From Cryptomeria japonica (Eukaryota > Streptophyta > Pinopsida > Cupressales > Cupressaceae): a stretch of 64,000 bases of DNA. Both the position numbers and the translations under genes were made by a program. Below the pieces are notes generated by a model. The model did not search any database, was not told the DNA's origin, and saw only the letters and a list, made by a program, of their open reading frames with translations. Numbering within the stretch: position 1 is the first letter of the stretch; every line of letters starts with the position of its first letter. Shown here piece after piece: positions 11,003 to 21,982 of the stretch. The stretch spans positions 145,614,476 through 145,678,475 of the forward strand of contig NC_081413.1 of the NCBI RefSeq assembly GCF_030272615.1, read 5' to 3'.

Positions 11003-12224
11003 ATTTATCAAATGGATGTTAAAACTGCTTTCTTAAATGGACATGTTGAAGAGGAAGTTTGTATGGAACAACCTAAAGGATTTCAGTGTCTAGACAAGCT
11101 AGATCATGTTTACAGATTAAAGAAGGCTCTATATGGTTTGAAAAAATCCCCCAAAGAATGGTATGCAAGATTAGATAGTCATCTTCTAAAAAATGGATTT
11201 ACTAAAGTTGGAGTTGATAGTAATCTTTACATTAAAATTAAAGGAGATGATGTTCTTATTGTTGAAGTCTATGTAGATGATATTATATTTTGATGTACTA
11301 ATGATGATATGTGTACCATGTTTTCTAATATTATGAAATTATAATTTGAAATGTCCATGTTGGGAGAACTCTCTTTTTTCATTGGGTTACAAGTTACAAA
11401 ACTTCCTAAAGGTATTTTCCTTTCTCAGACAAAATATGCTAAAGAAATTCTTCAAAAATTTCATATGAACGAATGTAGTTCAGTTGCAACTCCTATGAAA
11501 ATAGGATGTAAGTTGGATAAATAAGATGATACTTCATGTGTTGATCAAACAAAATATAGGTCTATGATAGGGCATCTCTTATATCTTACAAATTTAAGAC
11601 CTAACATAATGCAAGCAATTTGCTTAGTTGCTCGGTTTCAGGCTTCACCAAGACAATCTGATGTCATTGCAGTCAAAAGAATTCTCAAATATATTAAAGG
11701 AACCTTGGACTTTAGAATTTAGTATCCTCGAGATGATAGTTTTACTCTCACTACTTTTACTGATGTAGATTGGGCTGGATGTCTAGATGATAGAAAAAGC
11801 ACTAGTGGAGTAGCTTTTTTCTTGGGATCAAAGCTCGTTGCATGGCATAGTAAAAAACAGGAGTCAGTTTCATTGTCAACAATAGAAGTAGAGTATATAG
11901 AAAAAGTGTCATGGTGTACTCATCTTATGGATGTCACATACTTTATTAGATATTAAAATAGAAGTGTCAAAACCCATTCCAACTCTATGTGACAACACAA
12001 GTGCAATTAGTATCTCCAAAATTCCAATAATGCATGCTCGCACCAAGCATATTGATACAAGGTACCATTTTCTTCGAGAAAAGGTTCAAGAAAATGAAGT
12101 GTGTCTAAACTATGTTAGTACCTCAGATCAAGTGGCATACATTTTTACTAAACCCTTGACCAAAGAAGTTTTTGAAAGGTTAAGGCATCAACTAGGTGTA
12201 GTCTCATTTTCTGCAATCACATGA
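11003..12224 (+). pseudogene. Ty1/copia RT-RNase H fragment (copia-B)
   Basis: The 3' half of a copia pol. RT begins at YQMDVKTAFLNGH, followed by KKALYGLKKSPKEWYARL and the catalytic YVDDII (about 11270-11287). Then come GELSFFIGLQV, the SMIGHLLYLT block and RNase H with DWAGCLDDRKSTSG, and the end reads HARTKHIDTRYHFLREK and FTKPLTKEVFERLRHQ. In-frame stops occur at 11291 (TGA), about 11342 (TAA), about 11521 (TAA) and about 11720 (TAG), and one base is lost near 11925. The 5' part is cut off at 11002 by the LTR of copia-A. Confidence 0.85.
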
Positions 12225-12467
12225 AGCTTCCCTATATGATTACTCTTTTAGGGGGATTTGGTGTCCTTTATCTCCTGGAAGTTTCATTTGAATGAAAAGA
12301 TAGTCATTTAGAATTGTCTGGATTCTCATGAATCTTGTGAAGTTGCAATTTGGTCTGTGCAACACACATGAATGACATTTTCTACTACCACAATGATACG
12401 CAGAAGATGGTGTTTCTATTTTCAAGATCACTTTGGATAAGGTTTATGTATTTTTATTTGATGGTAT
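12225..12467 (+). other. 3' flank of copia-B, ending in a target duplication
   Basis: Non-coding. A purine-rich TTTTAGGGGGATTTGGTGTCC at about 12246 may be the polypurine tract and LTR start of copia-B. The last five bases, GGTAT at 12463-12467, repeat at 20971-20975 and are the target duplication of the element in between. Copia-B's tail should therefore continue at 20971. Confidence 0.5.
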
Positions 12468-14127
12468 TGTATAGGGGAAAAAGCGAGACTAGGCTAACAT
12501 GTCCTAATCCTACCTTTTGACACACATTGTGGAATACGAAAGAGCCTAGAGGTATCACACAATTGGCTACTTCTTTTTGTGAAAGAGAGAGCCATGGGCT
12601 ACCTATTAGGGTTTCTATTCCTTTGTTGTAATTGAAAGATAAAATGATGCAAGTTCAATCCCTAACCCCAAAGTGCAAGTATGAACTAATAACAAGATTG
12701 CAGAATTGAACTTAAACTATGGAAAGTTGTAAATATAAAGATAAGACAAGAATGCAAATGCGTACCCAGAGTCAAAATCTAAGTGGAAATGTTCGGGACG
12801 GGGGCGCGGGCGCCACTGTCCTGATTCTGCCTCTGAAACTGCCCCCGAAACTGCTGTTTTGCAACCTGGAAAACTGCCAGAAATGCCAAATATTGCTGTC
12901 TGTCAGGAGGACCAGGGTGCCCAGCGCCCCTGTCCCAGGGACCAGGGTGCCTAGCGCCCCTTTCCTGGCAGGACCAGGGCGCCCCACGCCCCTGTCCTGG
13001 TCTTCTGCTCTGAAACTTGGTGTGTTGTTCGGTCTCCGTCTGCTTCTTTCGGATCTGCAACTTACGGCATCGTCTGGATCCCGAAATCTGCACTTATATC
13101 TGAAAAGGTGTTTTGGGTGGCTATATAGGGTTTTGCCTTAGTCAAACCCCCGCTTTGGTGATTTCCACCTCCACAAATAGCCAAGTTGTATTGTAAAAGT
13201 AATGTGTGTGTAGACCTTGTGTGTGTGCAAGATCTAAAATGCAAGTAAGCAAACTAGAGCAACCTAGAAAGTAAACCCTAATTGCTTGTAAATGACAATG
13301 TAAATGCTCAAAATCAAGATGCAAAGTGATCTAAAGCATGAATGCAAGTGACATAATGAGGCTTATGCAAAGACATGAAAACAGCATGAAATCATACCCA
13401 ACCCCAAGGGAGGGGTACAAGCCAATCTTCAGTCGGTGATCCCTTATTGCTCTTCAATGCCTTCAAAGCCCTAAGTGAATGAATGGATTTGATGACTTCT
13501 TAGAAGATGAATGTTGAGTGTTGCTGAAGTCTTCAAAGATCTGCTCTTTCGCTGCATATGAGGTTCCTGAAAACAAATTTCCGGATCCTTTCAAATGAAG
13601 AAAGAGAGCTCTTATATATGAAACCCTAGGTCTTAATTTCAACTTTTGGCCGACCTAGAGATTGAATCTCCCGCCAATTTCTTGGGGTTAAGCTTTATTT
13701 TATGATTGGATCACGCTCCTAAAATTTCGAGAAAAATGTCCGGGACCGTGTGCACTCGGGGCGCCATGGTCCCGACAACTTTTCGCCAAATTTTTAGGGC
13801 CGTCAGATATGATGATTTTAGAGAGAAACCCGAAGTTACAGGTGATTTCGAGATGTTTTGACCCCTGAAATCAAGCCCCCAAGTTCAAAATAGGACCTAA
13901 TTAGGGTTTTTGATTAAATGATGTATTGGAAGAATAAAATGAAAGGGGCACAGGGCCCGACTTTATGATGTGGAAGATGATGAAATAGAACCTTAGACCT
14001 AATTAATTTAATTAATTAAGTGCTAAAAGGGAAATGCAATGCAAGATGCAAAATGCGCCAAGGCGGGTGCTAAACTAGGTGTGAAATTGTACCACCCTAG
14101 CAAGTGCGTACAATTTATGATGCTACA
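12468..14127 (-). repeat. 3' LTR of the gypsy-like element
   Basis: 1,660 bp, matched end to end by 19311-20970. It contains a GC-rich segment with three imperfect copies of an AGGACCAGGGYGCC...GCGCCCC unit (12905-12992). Small open frames here are repeat shadows also present in the other LTR. Confidence 0.9.
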
Positions 14128-14141
14128 TTTAGCCCCCACTT
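14128..14141 (-). other. Polypurine tract of the gypsy-like element
   Basis: The minus strand reads AAGTGGGGGCTAAA immediately before the TGTAGC start of the 3' LTR, a typical plus-strand primer site. It sets the element's strand. Confidence 0.8.
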
Positions 14142-16018
14142 TAGCGGTCATATGAACACTACGTGCATATGCAAGCTAAAGTACAGAAAAGTAAACATTA
14201 TTTGAAAAAGGATATATCCATAAGTCTGTCGAACGAAGCCCCCAGCGGTATTTGCAGTACACAGTTAGGAACCGCACCCTACAAAACACACGTTAGATCA
14301 CAAAATCACCTAATGCTTACTAAGGAAGGTGATGAAAATTCGAGGGTAGCTATATGCCCCCCCTGTTTCAGCTTGCTATTTTTAGTGAGTTGAAACAGGG
14401 TATCATGTTTACCACTTCGAATTGTTAAAGAATATTGATGACAAGTGCTCACAAGAAGATTTGATATGAGATCAAAAACTAATGGAGAATCATTTGGTAA
14501 GAAAGAGGACTAAATCTCAATTCCAACACAACAAAGAGTGTGAGGATTTGAGAGTTCTCTAACACAAGATGAAGGGTGTAAATGGAAACAAAATGCAAAG
14601 AGAAGAAAAGAAAGGAAAAAGCAGCATGAACACACACATTGGTGATCCATGAAAAGAATAGTGAGAGAGAAAACATGGACTTCTCGCCCCTAGATCTTGT
14701 CTAGGTGATCCATGGGACAAAGGACATGGAAAACTAGCCCCTAGAGTCTGTCTAGGTGATCCATGTAAGGGAGGAGAGTGAGAAAGTCTAGCCTTATGCC
14801 GCTAGTTCCACTCAACCTCGTGCATGTGTGTGTAAGGGAGGTTAGAAGCACCTCATAGGAGTCTATGCCCGAGTATGCTACAACCTGTATATGTATAGTA
14901 CAAAAGCGTGACATCTCGCCCTAAGAGTCTATGCTCTGGTTCCGAGAATAATCACCTTGCATAAAAGAAAAATGAAGACATCTCCCTCTAAGAGTCTGTG
15001 CTCTGGTTCCAAGAATGACCCATTGCTCAAAAAGTGTAATGTTTATGTCATAAGCAAAGTAGAACAAGGATATCTACCTTCATCACAAAAGAAGATACCC
15101 CAAAAATGCAACAATGTCATAGATCCAAGCAAGAGAGTTTTGCACTCTTTAAGCAAGGATAAGATAGTTGAAAAGGGATATCTTGTAGTATGTGTAAAGG
15201 AGATCCTTAGAGGAGAAGAGATCTTTGTACAAAAGACACCTATCCCTGAGAGGAATTGTCTTAGACAAATATAACATCTTCTAGAATAAGACAAAGAAGA
15301 GAATAAGAATGCAATACTTCCTTCTTTTGCGAGGGGAAAGTGATTCTTAATGAAGGATGACGCTCTTTTTAACCCAATTGGGAGAGTGAATTCATTATGG
15401 ATGTATTTTACCGAGTGCAAAAGAGGTTGTAGTCAAGGACTTACACCTCTTGTAAGAGAGAATCCTTGAACAAACGACAACAAATGCATACAAGGAATAA
15501 CATCAAGTAATAAAGTTCACACCATCCACGAAATAGGAAAAAGTGGATCCTTAGAAAAAAATAAGGAAAGATCATTGCTTCCCAAGGATAAGGACAATGA
15601 GAAGGACTTACACAATCTTCTAGGGAGAGATTTAGACATAAGAAAAATGTACTACATACTCACATGAGTTCATGCAAGCAAGACATTAGTGTATGTAAAA
15701 TGCTCCTTACAAGAAGTGGGTAGGATAAGAAAGAGAATACACATCTTCTCCCATATCTAGGAAAAGAGGATTCTAAAGAAAAGATGATCAATATTTCCAC
15801 ACTATTACCCCAAAGGGAAATTTTAACCATAAAAAGAAGAGATGTAGGAAATCACTCTTGTCCCCATAGGAACAAGAGATAACATAGAAAATTAGGCTAT
15901 TATGTTGCTTCGAAAAATATGATTGCACTTGATATTGTACCATCATGAATGACAATGAGCCCCCAATAAATGAGCTACCAATGTCACATAATGATGAGCA
16001 ACATAATAGCCATTAATG
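14142..16018 (-). other. Non-coding internal region of the gypsy-like element
   Basis: No long frame on either strand where pol would be expected. The plus strand shows short diverged repeats of two kinds: CCCCTAGAKYYTGTCTAGGTG-like blocks near 14690 and 14740, and AAGAGTCTRTGCTCTGGTTCC near 14925 and 14990. The minus frame 16366-16019 overlaps the end of the main gene but has no ATG at its start, so I do not call it a gene. Confidence 0.6.
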
Positions 16019-16362
16019 TTATTTAAAGACATGATAGATTGAATGAGGTATTTGAATATGACATGCTGAATGCTCAACTATAAGTGAGATCAAAAACATG
16101 TATAAAATGATAAAAATTGAATAAGAAAAGTCACAAGACATCTTAGAAGAGGGATGAGTGTAATTTATTAGAGCCTTATCCCTGGAGGAAAGGACTTTAT
16201 TATGAATAGGAGATAAAGAGTCATAGGTGGATTTAGAAATTTGAGGGGAGTCATAAAGAGATTTGTTCATCGCCAAGATTTCCTTATGAGGGGAATGAGA
16301 GTTGATAGAAGTAGAATATGATTTAGTTGAAGTGAGATCATCATCACTACTAAATATAGCAT

Positions 16363-19131
16363 TCACATTGAGAGATGGTCTTTTAGATGCTTTGGTGGGC
16401 TTAGAAGATTATATCCAAGTCCAAATGAATATTCATGCATGTTATGTTCTAAAGGAACTTTAATTCCTTGTTCATTTGTGCCACAACCATTTCCACTATA
16501 GCCACTCTTAGCCAAAATATGGAAACCACGACCATAATGATTAGCCATTTCAGAAAGAAAAGGTGGTTTTTCATAAGACAAAGAATCAAATTCTTCAGAA
16601 TTAGAGGTGTGAGGAGAAGAAGTTTGAGAAGCAGCCACAAAATTATTGCTCATAGGTTCAGGTAAGACTGATTGATCTCTAGTTTCTTCCTTCTTTTTAA
16701 CTTTAAGCTCTCTAGGAGGAACCCTATACTCACCTACAAAGGTGGGATTAAAATCAAGAGATCCCCAATCGTCTTCTGCGAGAACCTTCTCAGGATCAAA
16801 AGCCTTTTCATGTGTAGATTCAAGTTGAGAAGTATCTTCTTTAGGAATTTCAGACTCATCCAAAGAATTTTGATTATCAGAGGGTGATGATTCATCCATA
16901 GGTATCTTGTTTAACAAGTCATCACTAGAAGAGGAAGGCTTAGAAGAACTCCCTTTGGAAGTAGATGTTTGCAAACAAGCTTGAAAATTAGTATTACCTA
17001 TCAAGGTATATGTCTTATTATTATAAATAAATTTAACTTGTCTATGCAATGTAGAGGGGACAGCTTGCATACTGTGAATCCAAGGTCTCCCTAATAACAA
17101 GTTGTATGTTAGATTTCCCGACATAACATGGATAGGAGTAGGCAAAGTAACAGGTCCCACTGTGATGGGTAAGGTGATAATACCTAATGAAGACTTAGCC
17201 ACATTGTCAAAGCCTCGAATGGGATGAGAGTCAGGCTCAATAAGGGATGTATCCACATTCATCTTATGCAATAGATTAATGCTACACACATTAAGGCCAG
17301 AACCATTATCTACCAGTGTTCGTCTTATAGCAGTGTCATTTATGATAACCACAATCATCAAGGGATCATATTGATGTTGAATTTCACTAGTAGGCAACTC
17401 ATCTTGAGTAAACACAATTTGAGTTTTAGGATTCATCACAGAGTTAACCAAAGACACTATATTACTAGATGTATTAGGTGGAGGAACATTCAAATCTTTC
17501 AAGGCATCTTGTAACATTCCATGATGAGCGGAAGAAGTTTGGATCAAATCCCAAAGGGATATCTTAGCACGAGTAGTTTTAAGTTGTTCTATGAGATCAT
17601 AGTCCTTACTAAGCATTTGTGAAATACGAGGAGCTTGAGGAAGAATAGGTTGGGAAGAAGGAAGTGAAGTTGGGATAACTGGAGGAGGATTAGGTTGCCT
17701 ATTATTTCTAGTATTATAAGTATGGGCAACCGCATGATAACTCTCTCTAGTCAGTTGCTTAGCATACTCATAAGGGCTCTTAGTAGAATAACCTCCTTGC
17801 ACAGTAATAATAGGTTTCTTAGGAGTGCAAAAAGAATCATTAGCATAACCACCTTGAACCACTAAGATAGGCTTATTTAAAGGTTGAGAATTTTGAGAAG
17901 GACAAGCACCTTGGACAGTGAAGAGAGGTTTGTTAGGTGTTTCATTCACATGTATCAAATTGATTGAGGATGGTTTAGAGGAATGAACAAAAGTGTTGGA
18001 AGAATTATTGATAGTCTTCTCTTGCACTAAAATCTTATCACAGATTAAATCAATTTTAGGAGAGAGACAATGGGTAGGCATTGATGTTCTAGTAGGAAAA
18101 GTAATACTAGGAAAGGTCATATCATCCTCTATCATCAAAGGATCTACATGGGGAATAAACTCTCTAGGAGAAGGATCAACATTACTCTCTAGAGTCTCAC
18201 TTTTGAGATGGAGATCTTTGAAAGAGATGTTGACCATCTTGTTTTGAACTAGGGTTTCCTTATGAGTAGAACCAAGTCGAGGAGAGGGAGATGCTTTATT
18301 TTTAGAGGGAGAATGATTGAGATTCAAGGAAGGTGAGAAACTATCAAGGGAGTTTTCAATCTTGATTTCATCCCCTTTGGCTAGGGGTAGAGAATAATCT
18401 ATACCTTCTTCTAATAGTTCATCCCAAATAGTGAGGTTGTTGAAAGGAATGTTTGAAGTATTGTCAATTTCAGGAGAGGAGATAACATTGTTTATTAATT
18501 CCTCATCCTTAGGAGGGAGAGCATCAATAGATGTGTTAAACTCATCCTCTTTCCTCAAAATATGTTCAATGTGATCTTTAGGGGAGAGAGAATTAAGGAA
18601 ATTTCTTTTTATTTCATCTTCTTTCTCTAAGGGATGCTTATGGGTAAGACAAACTTTAGGAGAAGGGTAAGCATTTATCATTAATTCATCATCTCTAGTG
18701 GGAATTCTGTTGGAAAAGGAAATGCCATCACTAGGAAATGTAGGGATAATGTCATCTTCTTGTACAAAAGGATCCTCATGAAGGGAGCGTTTTTTAGGAG
18801 CCACAAAGTCATCAAGGGCATCATCCCACAAAGCATGATCATATCTATTAAAAGGTTTATCTTTTGATTCAAAAGGAGATATCTCTTCATAGAGGGGATC
18901 ATTGAAAACAACCATGTTACTAGATTTAGTGGAAGAGTTGATAGGAATGTACCCTTGAGAGGAATCATTCGACTTATCTTTCTCATCACAATGAAATGGC
19001 ATAGTAACAATGTTTATGTGTTTTTGGTAAAATGAAGGTTTGGTATCTTTAGGTTTCAAAAACTCATCTAAAGCTTCATCTAACTCATAATCATCACAAA
19101 TATGAACATCTTGCAAATAAAAATCGGACAT
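16363..19131 (-). CDS. Gag-like protein with retropepsin and G-patch domains, 922 aa
   Basis: An intact frame from ATG at 19131, about 155 bp inside the primer site, to TGA. The first ~500 residues are acidic and low-complexity with recurring short blocks around SP-K and KEDE. A retropepsin-like aspartic protease follows at about 590-720: LVDNGSGLNVCS holds the active-site Asp, and GRPWIHSMQAVPSTLH is the usual closing motif. After an acidic linker, residues about 885-915 (GRGFHILAKSGYSGNG, then the Gly-rich FGLGYN) look like a G-patch, a nucleic-acid-binding module known beside the protease in betaretroviruses. No RT follows. It probably builds and processes particles for a parasitic element. 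Lack of stops suggests constraint or youth. Confidence 0.75.
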   Translation of the reverse strand: MSDFYLQDVHICDDYELDEALDEFLKPKDTKPSFYQKHINIVTMPFHCDEKDKSNDSSQGYIPINSSTKSSNMVVFNDPLYEEISPFESKDKPFNRYDHALWDDALDDFVAPKKRSLHEDPFVQEDDIIPTFPSDGISFSNRIPTRDDELMINAYPSPKVCLTHKHPLEKEDEIKRNFLNSLSPKDHIEHILRKEDEFNTSIDALPPKDEELINNVISSPEIDNTSNIPFNNLTIWDELLEEGIDYSLPLAKGDEIKIENSLDSFSPSLNLNHSPSKNKASPSPRLGSTHKETLVQNKMVNISFKDLHLKSETLESNVDPSPREFIPHVDPLMIEDDMTFPSITFPTRTSMPTHCLSPKIDLICDKILVQEKTINNSSNTFVHSSKPSSINLIHVNETPNKPLFTVQGACPSQNSQPLNKPILVVQGGYANDSFCTPKKPIITVQGGYSTKSPYEYAKQLTRESYHAVAHTYNTRNNRQPNPPPVIPTSLPSSQPILPQAPRISQMLSKDYDLIEQLKTTRAKISLWDLIQTSSAHHGMLQDALKDLNVPPPNTSSNIVSLVNSVMNPKTQIVFTQDELPTSEIQHQYDPLMIVVIINDTAIRRTLVDNGSGLNVCSINLLHKMNVDTSLIEPDSHPIRGFDNVAKSSLGIITLPITVGPVTLPTPIHVMSGNLTYNLLLGRPWIHSMQAVPSTLHRQVKFIYNNKTYTLIGNTNFQACLQTSTSKGSSSKPSSSSDDLLNKIPMDESSPSDNQNSLDESEIPKEDTSQLESTHEKAFDPEKVLAEDDWGSLDFNPTFVGEYRVPPRELKVKKKEETRDQSVLPEPMSNNFVAASQTSSPHTSNSEEFDSLSYEKPPFLSEMANHYGRGFHILAKSGYSGNGCGTNEQGIKVPLEHNMHEYSFGLGYNLLSPPKHLKDHLSM

Positions 19132-19287
19132 TTTGAAATAAAGATTGCATAAAACTTAAACACACAATGCAAAGAAACAAAACACACTCTTTCTTTTCCT
19201 TCTTTTTTTTTTTTATGAAACTTAAATGAAACACGCTAAATCTAGATTTAGATGTAACAAATGTAATGCAAGAGAAAGCAATAATAA

Positions 19288-19307
19288 GATTCACGTCGGG
19301 CTCACCA
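19288..19307 (-). other. tRNA-Trp-type primer-binding site
   Basis: The minus strand reads TGGTGAGCCCGACGTGAATC, three bases inside the 5' LTR. From my knowledge of plant tRNA-Trp, whose 3' end is ACGTCGGGTTCACCA, this is complementary with one mismatch. Confidence 0.7.
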
Positions 19308-19310
19308 AAA

Positions 19311-20970
19311 TGTGTAGGGGAAAAAGTGAGACTAGGCTAACATGTCCTAATCCTACCTTTTGACACACATTGTGGAATACGAAAGAGCCTAGAGGTATCA
19401 CACAATTGGCTACTTCTTTTTGTGAAAGAGCGAGCCACGGGCTACCTATTAGGGTTTCTATTCCTTTGTTGTAATTGAAAGATAAAATGATGCAAGTTCA
19501 ATCCCTAACCCCAAAGTGCAAGTATGAACTAATAACAAGATTGCAGAATTGAACTTAAACTATGGAAAGCTGTAAATACAAAGATAAGACAAGAATGCAA
19601 ATGTGTACCCGGAGTCAAAATCTGAGTGGAAATGTTCAGGATGGGGGCGTGGGCACCACTATCCTGATTCTGCCCCTGAAACTGCCCCCGAAACTGCTGT
19701 TTTGCAACCTGGAAAACTGCCAAAAATGCCAAAAATTGTTGTCTGTCAAGAGGACCAGGGCGCCCAGTGCCCCTCTCCCAGGGACCAGGGCGCCTAGCAC
19801 CCCTGTCCTAGTAGGACTATGGCGCCCCACGCCCCTGTCCTGGTCTTCTGCTCTGAAACTTGGTGTGTTGTTCGGTCTCCGTCTGCTTCTTTCGGATTTG
19901 CAACTTACGGTGTCGTCTGGATCCCAAAATCTGCACTTATATCTGAAAAGGTGTTTTGGGTGGCTATATAGGGTTTTTCCTTAGTCAAACCCCCATTTTG
20001 GTGATTTCCACCTCCACGAATAGCCAAGTTGTATTGTAAAAGTAATGTGTGTACAGACCTTGTGTGTGTGCAAGATCTAAAATGCAAGTAAGCAAACTAG
20101 AGCAACCTAGATAGTAAACCCTAATTGCTTGTAAATGACAATGTAAATGCTCAAAATCAAGATGCAAAGTGATCTAAAGCATGAATGCAAGTGACATAAT
20201 GAGGCTTATGCAAAGACATGAAAACAACATGAAATCATACCCAACCCCAAGGGAGGGGTACAAGCCAATCTTCAGTCGGTGATCCCTTATTGCTCTTCAA
20301 TGCCTTCAAAGCCCTAAGTGAATGAATGGATTTGATGAATGCTTAGAAGATGAATGTTGAGTGTTGCTGAAGTCTTCAAAGATCTGCTCTTTCACTGCAT
20401 ATGAGGTTCTTGAAAACAAATTTCTGGATCCTTTCAAATGAAGAAAGAGAGCTCTTATATATGAAACCCTAGGTCTTAATTTCAACTTTTGGCCAACCTA
20501 GAGATTGAATCTCCTACCAATTTCTTGGGGTTAAGCTTTATTTTATGATTGGATCGCGCTCCTAAAATTTCGGGAAAAATGTCTGGGACCGTGTGCACTC
20601 CGGGCGCCATGGTCCCGACAACTTTTCACCACATTTTCAGGGCCGTCAGATATGATGATTTTAGAGAGAATCCCGAAGTTACAGGTGATTTCGAGATGTT
20701 TTGACCCCCGAATTCAAGCCCCCAAGTTCAAAATAGGACCTAATTAGGGTTTTTGATTAAATGATGTATTGGAAGAATAAAATGAAAGGGGCAGAGGGCC
20801 CGACTTTATGATGTGGAAGATGATGAAATATAACCTTAGACCTAATTAATTAAATTAATTAAGTGCTAAAGGGGAAATGCAATGCAAGATGCAAAATGTG
20901 CCAAGGCGGGTGCTAAACTAGGTGTGAAATTGTACCACCCTAGCAAGTGCGTACAATTTATGACGCTACA
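19311..20970 (-). repeat. 5' LTR of the gypsy-like element
   Basis: 1,660 bp partner of 12468-14127. Its right end is followed by GGTAT (20971-20975), the second half of the target duplication. Confidence 0.9.
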
Positions 20971-21240
20971 GGTATATCTTTTCATGCTATCCTTAGTATA
21001 TATTTTCTTTATAGTTCATGCAATATCCATTCTTCTCTAGATACTATCCTTGTATCTGCAGCTACTTTTAGCATTTGATATCATGTTTCAGATCTGTTTC
21101 TTTTGTCTATTTAAGGATCTTTTCTTAGGTTTTCGATCACATCAAGGGTTTCTATTGGTTAATACATCATGTCATTTGCATTAGTTTGTGCTTGTTTGCC
21201 CGAGTTTAGGGAAGAGCAATGAAAATGTCTCTTCCAAAAG
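20971..21240 (+). other. Continuation of the copia-B 3' flank
   Basis: Begins with the GGTAT target duplication, so it should have been contiguous with 12467 before the insertion. It is pyrimidine-rich and non-coding; it may be the rest of the copia-B LTR, but the LTR end is not definable without a second copy. Confidence 0.35.
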
Positions 21241-21252
21241 ACTAGTGATCCT

Positions 21253-21717
21253 ATGTTGAAATCCCTTGATTTAATATTGGATGCTAGTCTCAAGACCCCT
21301 GATCATTATCATGATGGTGAAGTTTATAAAGCCTTCTTTAATCCCCTTGTTCAATCCATTGGTTCAGTTGATCTTTCCCTCAAAGTTGGAGAAGCATATG
21401 TTGCAGCTGACATGTGGCATGTGGTCTCTCTTTATGTTCCATAGGTTCCTTTGTCTCCTTTGTTGACGCCATTGTCCTCTTATTTTGGAAGAGAGATTGA
21501 AAGAAGTGGTGATTCTTCTAATCTTCAACCTGACAATCATGGTGTTATTCCTTCTGAAACCCTTTGGCAATATTTTCAAATTGGCATTCAAACGGATAAC
21601 TTGGCTACCCTACATAAAATGGTATACTCTGATGATAATTATTTCTCTCATCATGGTGGGAAAATTATCATGGAGCTGGCTCGTGGCCTACAGATTTTTA
21701 GTAGAGAATTTCACTAA
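21253..21717 (+). pseudogene. Unrecognised 154-codon frame with one in-frame TAG
   Basis: ATG at 21253 to a stop at 21715-21717, interrupted only by TAG at 21442-21444. I do not recognise it; distinctive pieces are HYHDGEVYKAFFNPL, AADMWHVVSLY and SHHGGKIIMELARGL. It sits about 75 bp upstream of a polypurine-like tract and LTR start, so it may be the end of a retroelement internal region. TAG may replace a Gln codon. Confidence 0.35.
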
Positions 21718-21792
21718 CCTCTTTTCCCCTATGTTCCTGCCATTGCTGTGAAAACCATGGGGAGTGTTTGTGTGTTTTTGTCATCAATGTTA

Positions 21793-21982
21793 GGGGAGAT
21801 TGTTGAAAATGGTGTTGTTGTGGTTGAACTAGTCGATTGGGCATTTTGTTGACAAAAATACTATTTGCAACACAAACACAATGCCAAGGGGAGATTGTTG
21901 AAAATGGTATTGTTGGGGTTGAACTAGTCGATTGGCAATTTTTTTGACAAAAACACATTTTGCAGCACAAATACATTTTGAA
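21793..21982 (+). repeat. 95-bp tandem duplication across a polypurine/LTR junction
   Basis: AGGGGAGATTGTTGAAAATG occurs at 21792 and again at about 21887, each followed by a similar stretch containing GAACTAGTCGATTGG. The unit covers the polypurine tract and the first ~80 bases of the LTR that follows. Confidence 0.75.

Larger units (their letters stand above)
12468..20970 (-). mobile_element. Complete non-autonomous Ty3/gypsy-like LTR element, TSD GGTAT
   Basis: 8,503 bp. Two direct LTRs of exactly 1,660 bp (12468-14127 and 19311-20970), beginning TGTA and ending TACA on the coding strand, are flanked by the 5-bp duplication GGTAT. The minus strand shows a tRNA-Trp-like primer site inside the right LTR, one long gag-protease-G-patch frame, a roughly 1.9-kb non-coding stretch, and a polypurine tract next to the left LTR. 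No RT, RNase H or integrase is visible, so it must depend on enzymes made elsewhere. The LTRs differ at scattered positions, so the insertion is not very recent. Confidence 0.9.

Noticed and set aside
12719-13141. A 140-residue plus-strand frame, matched by one at 19562-19984
   Set aside because: Both lie in the two LTRs at the same place on the strand opposite to the element's genes; similarity is due to LTR identity and no domain is visible.
16019-16366. Separate downstream gene overlapping the 922-residue frame
   Set aside because: It has no ATG at its start (the first codon is GTG) and a hydrophobic, Ile-rich tail of non-coding type. It may be read-on from a frameshift, but nothing supports that.
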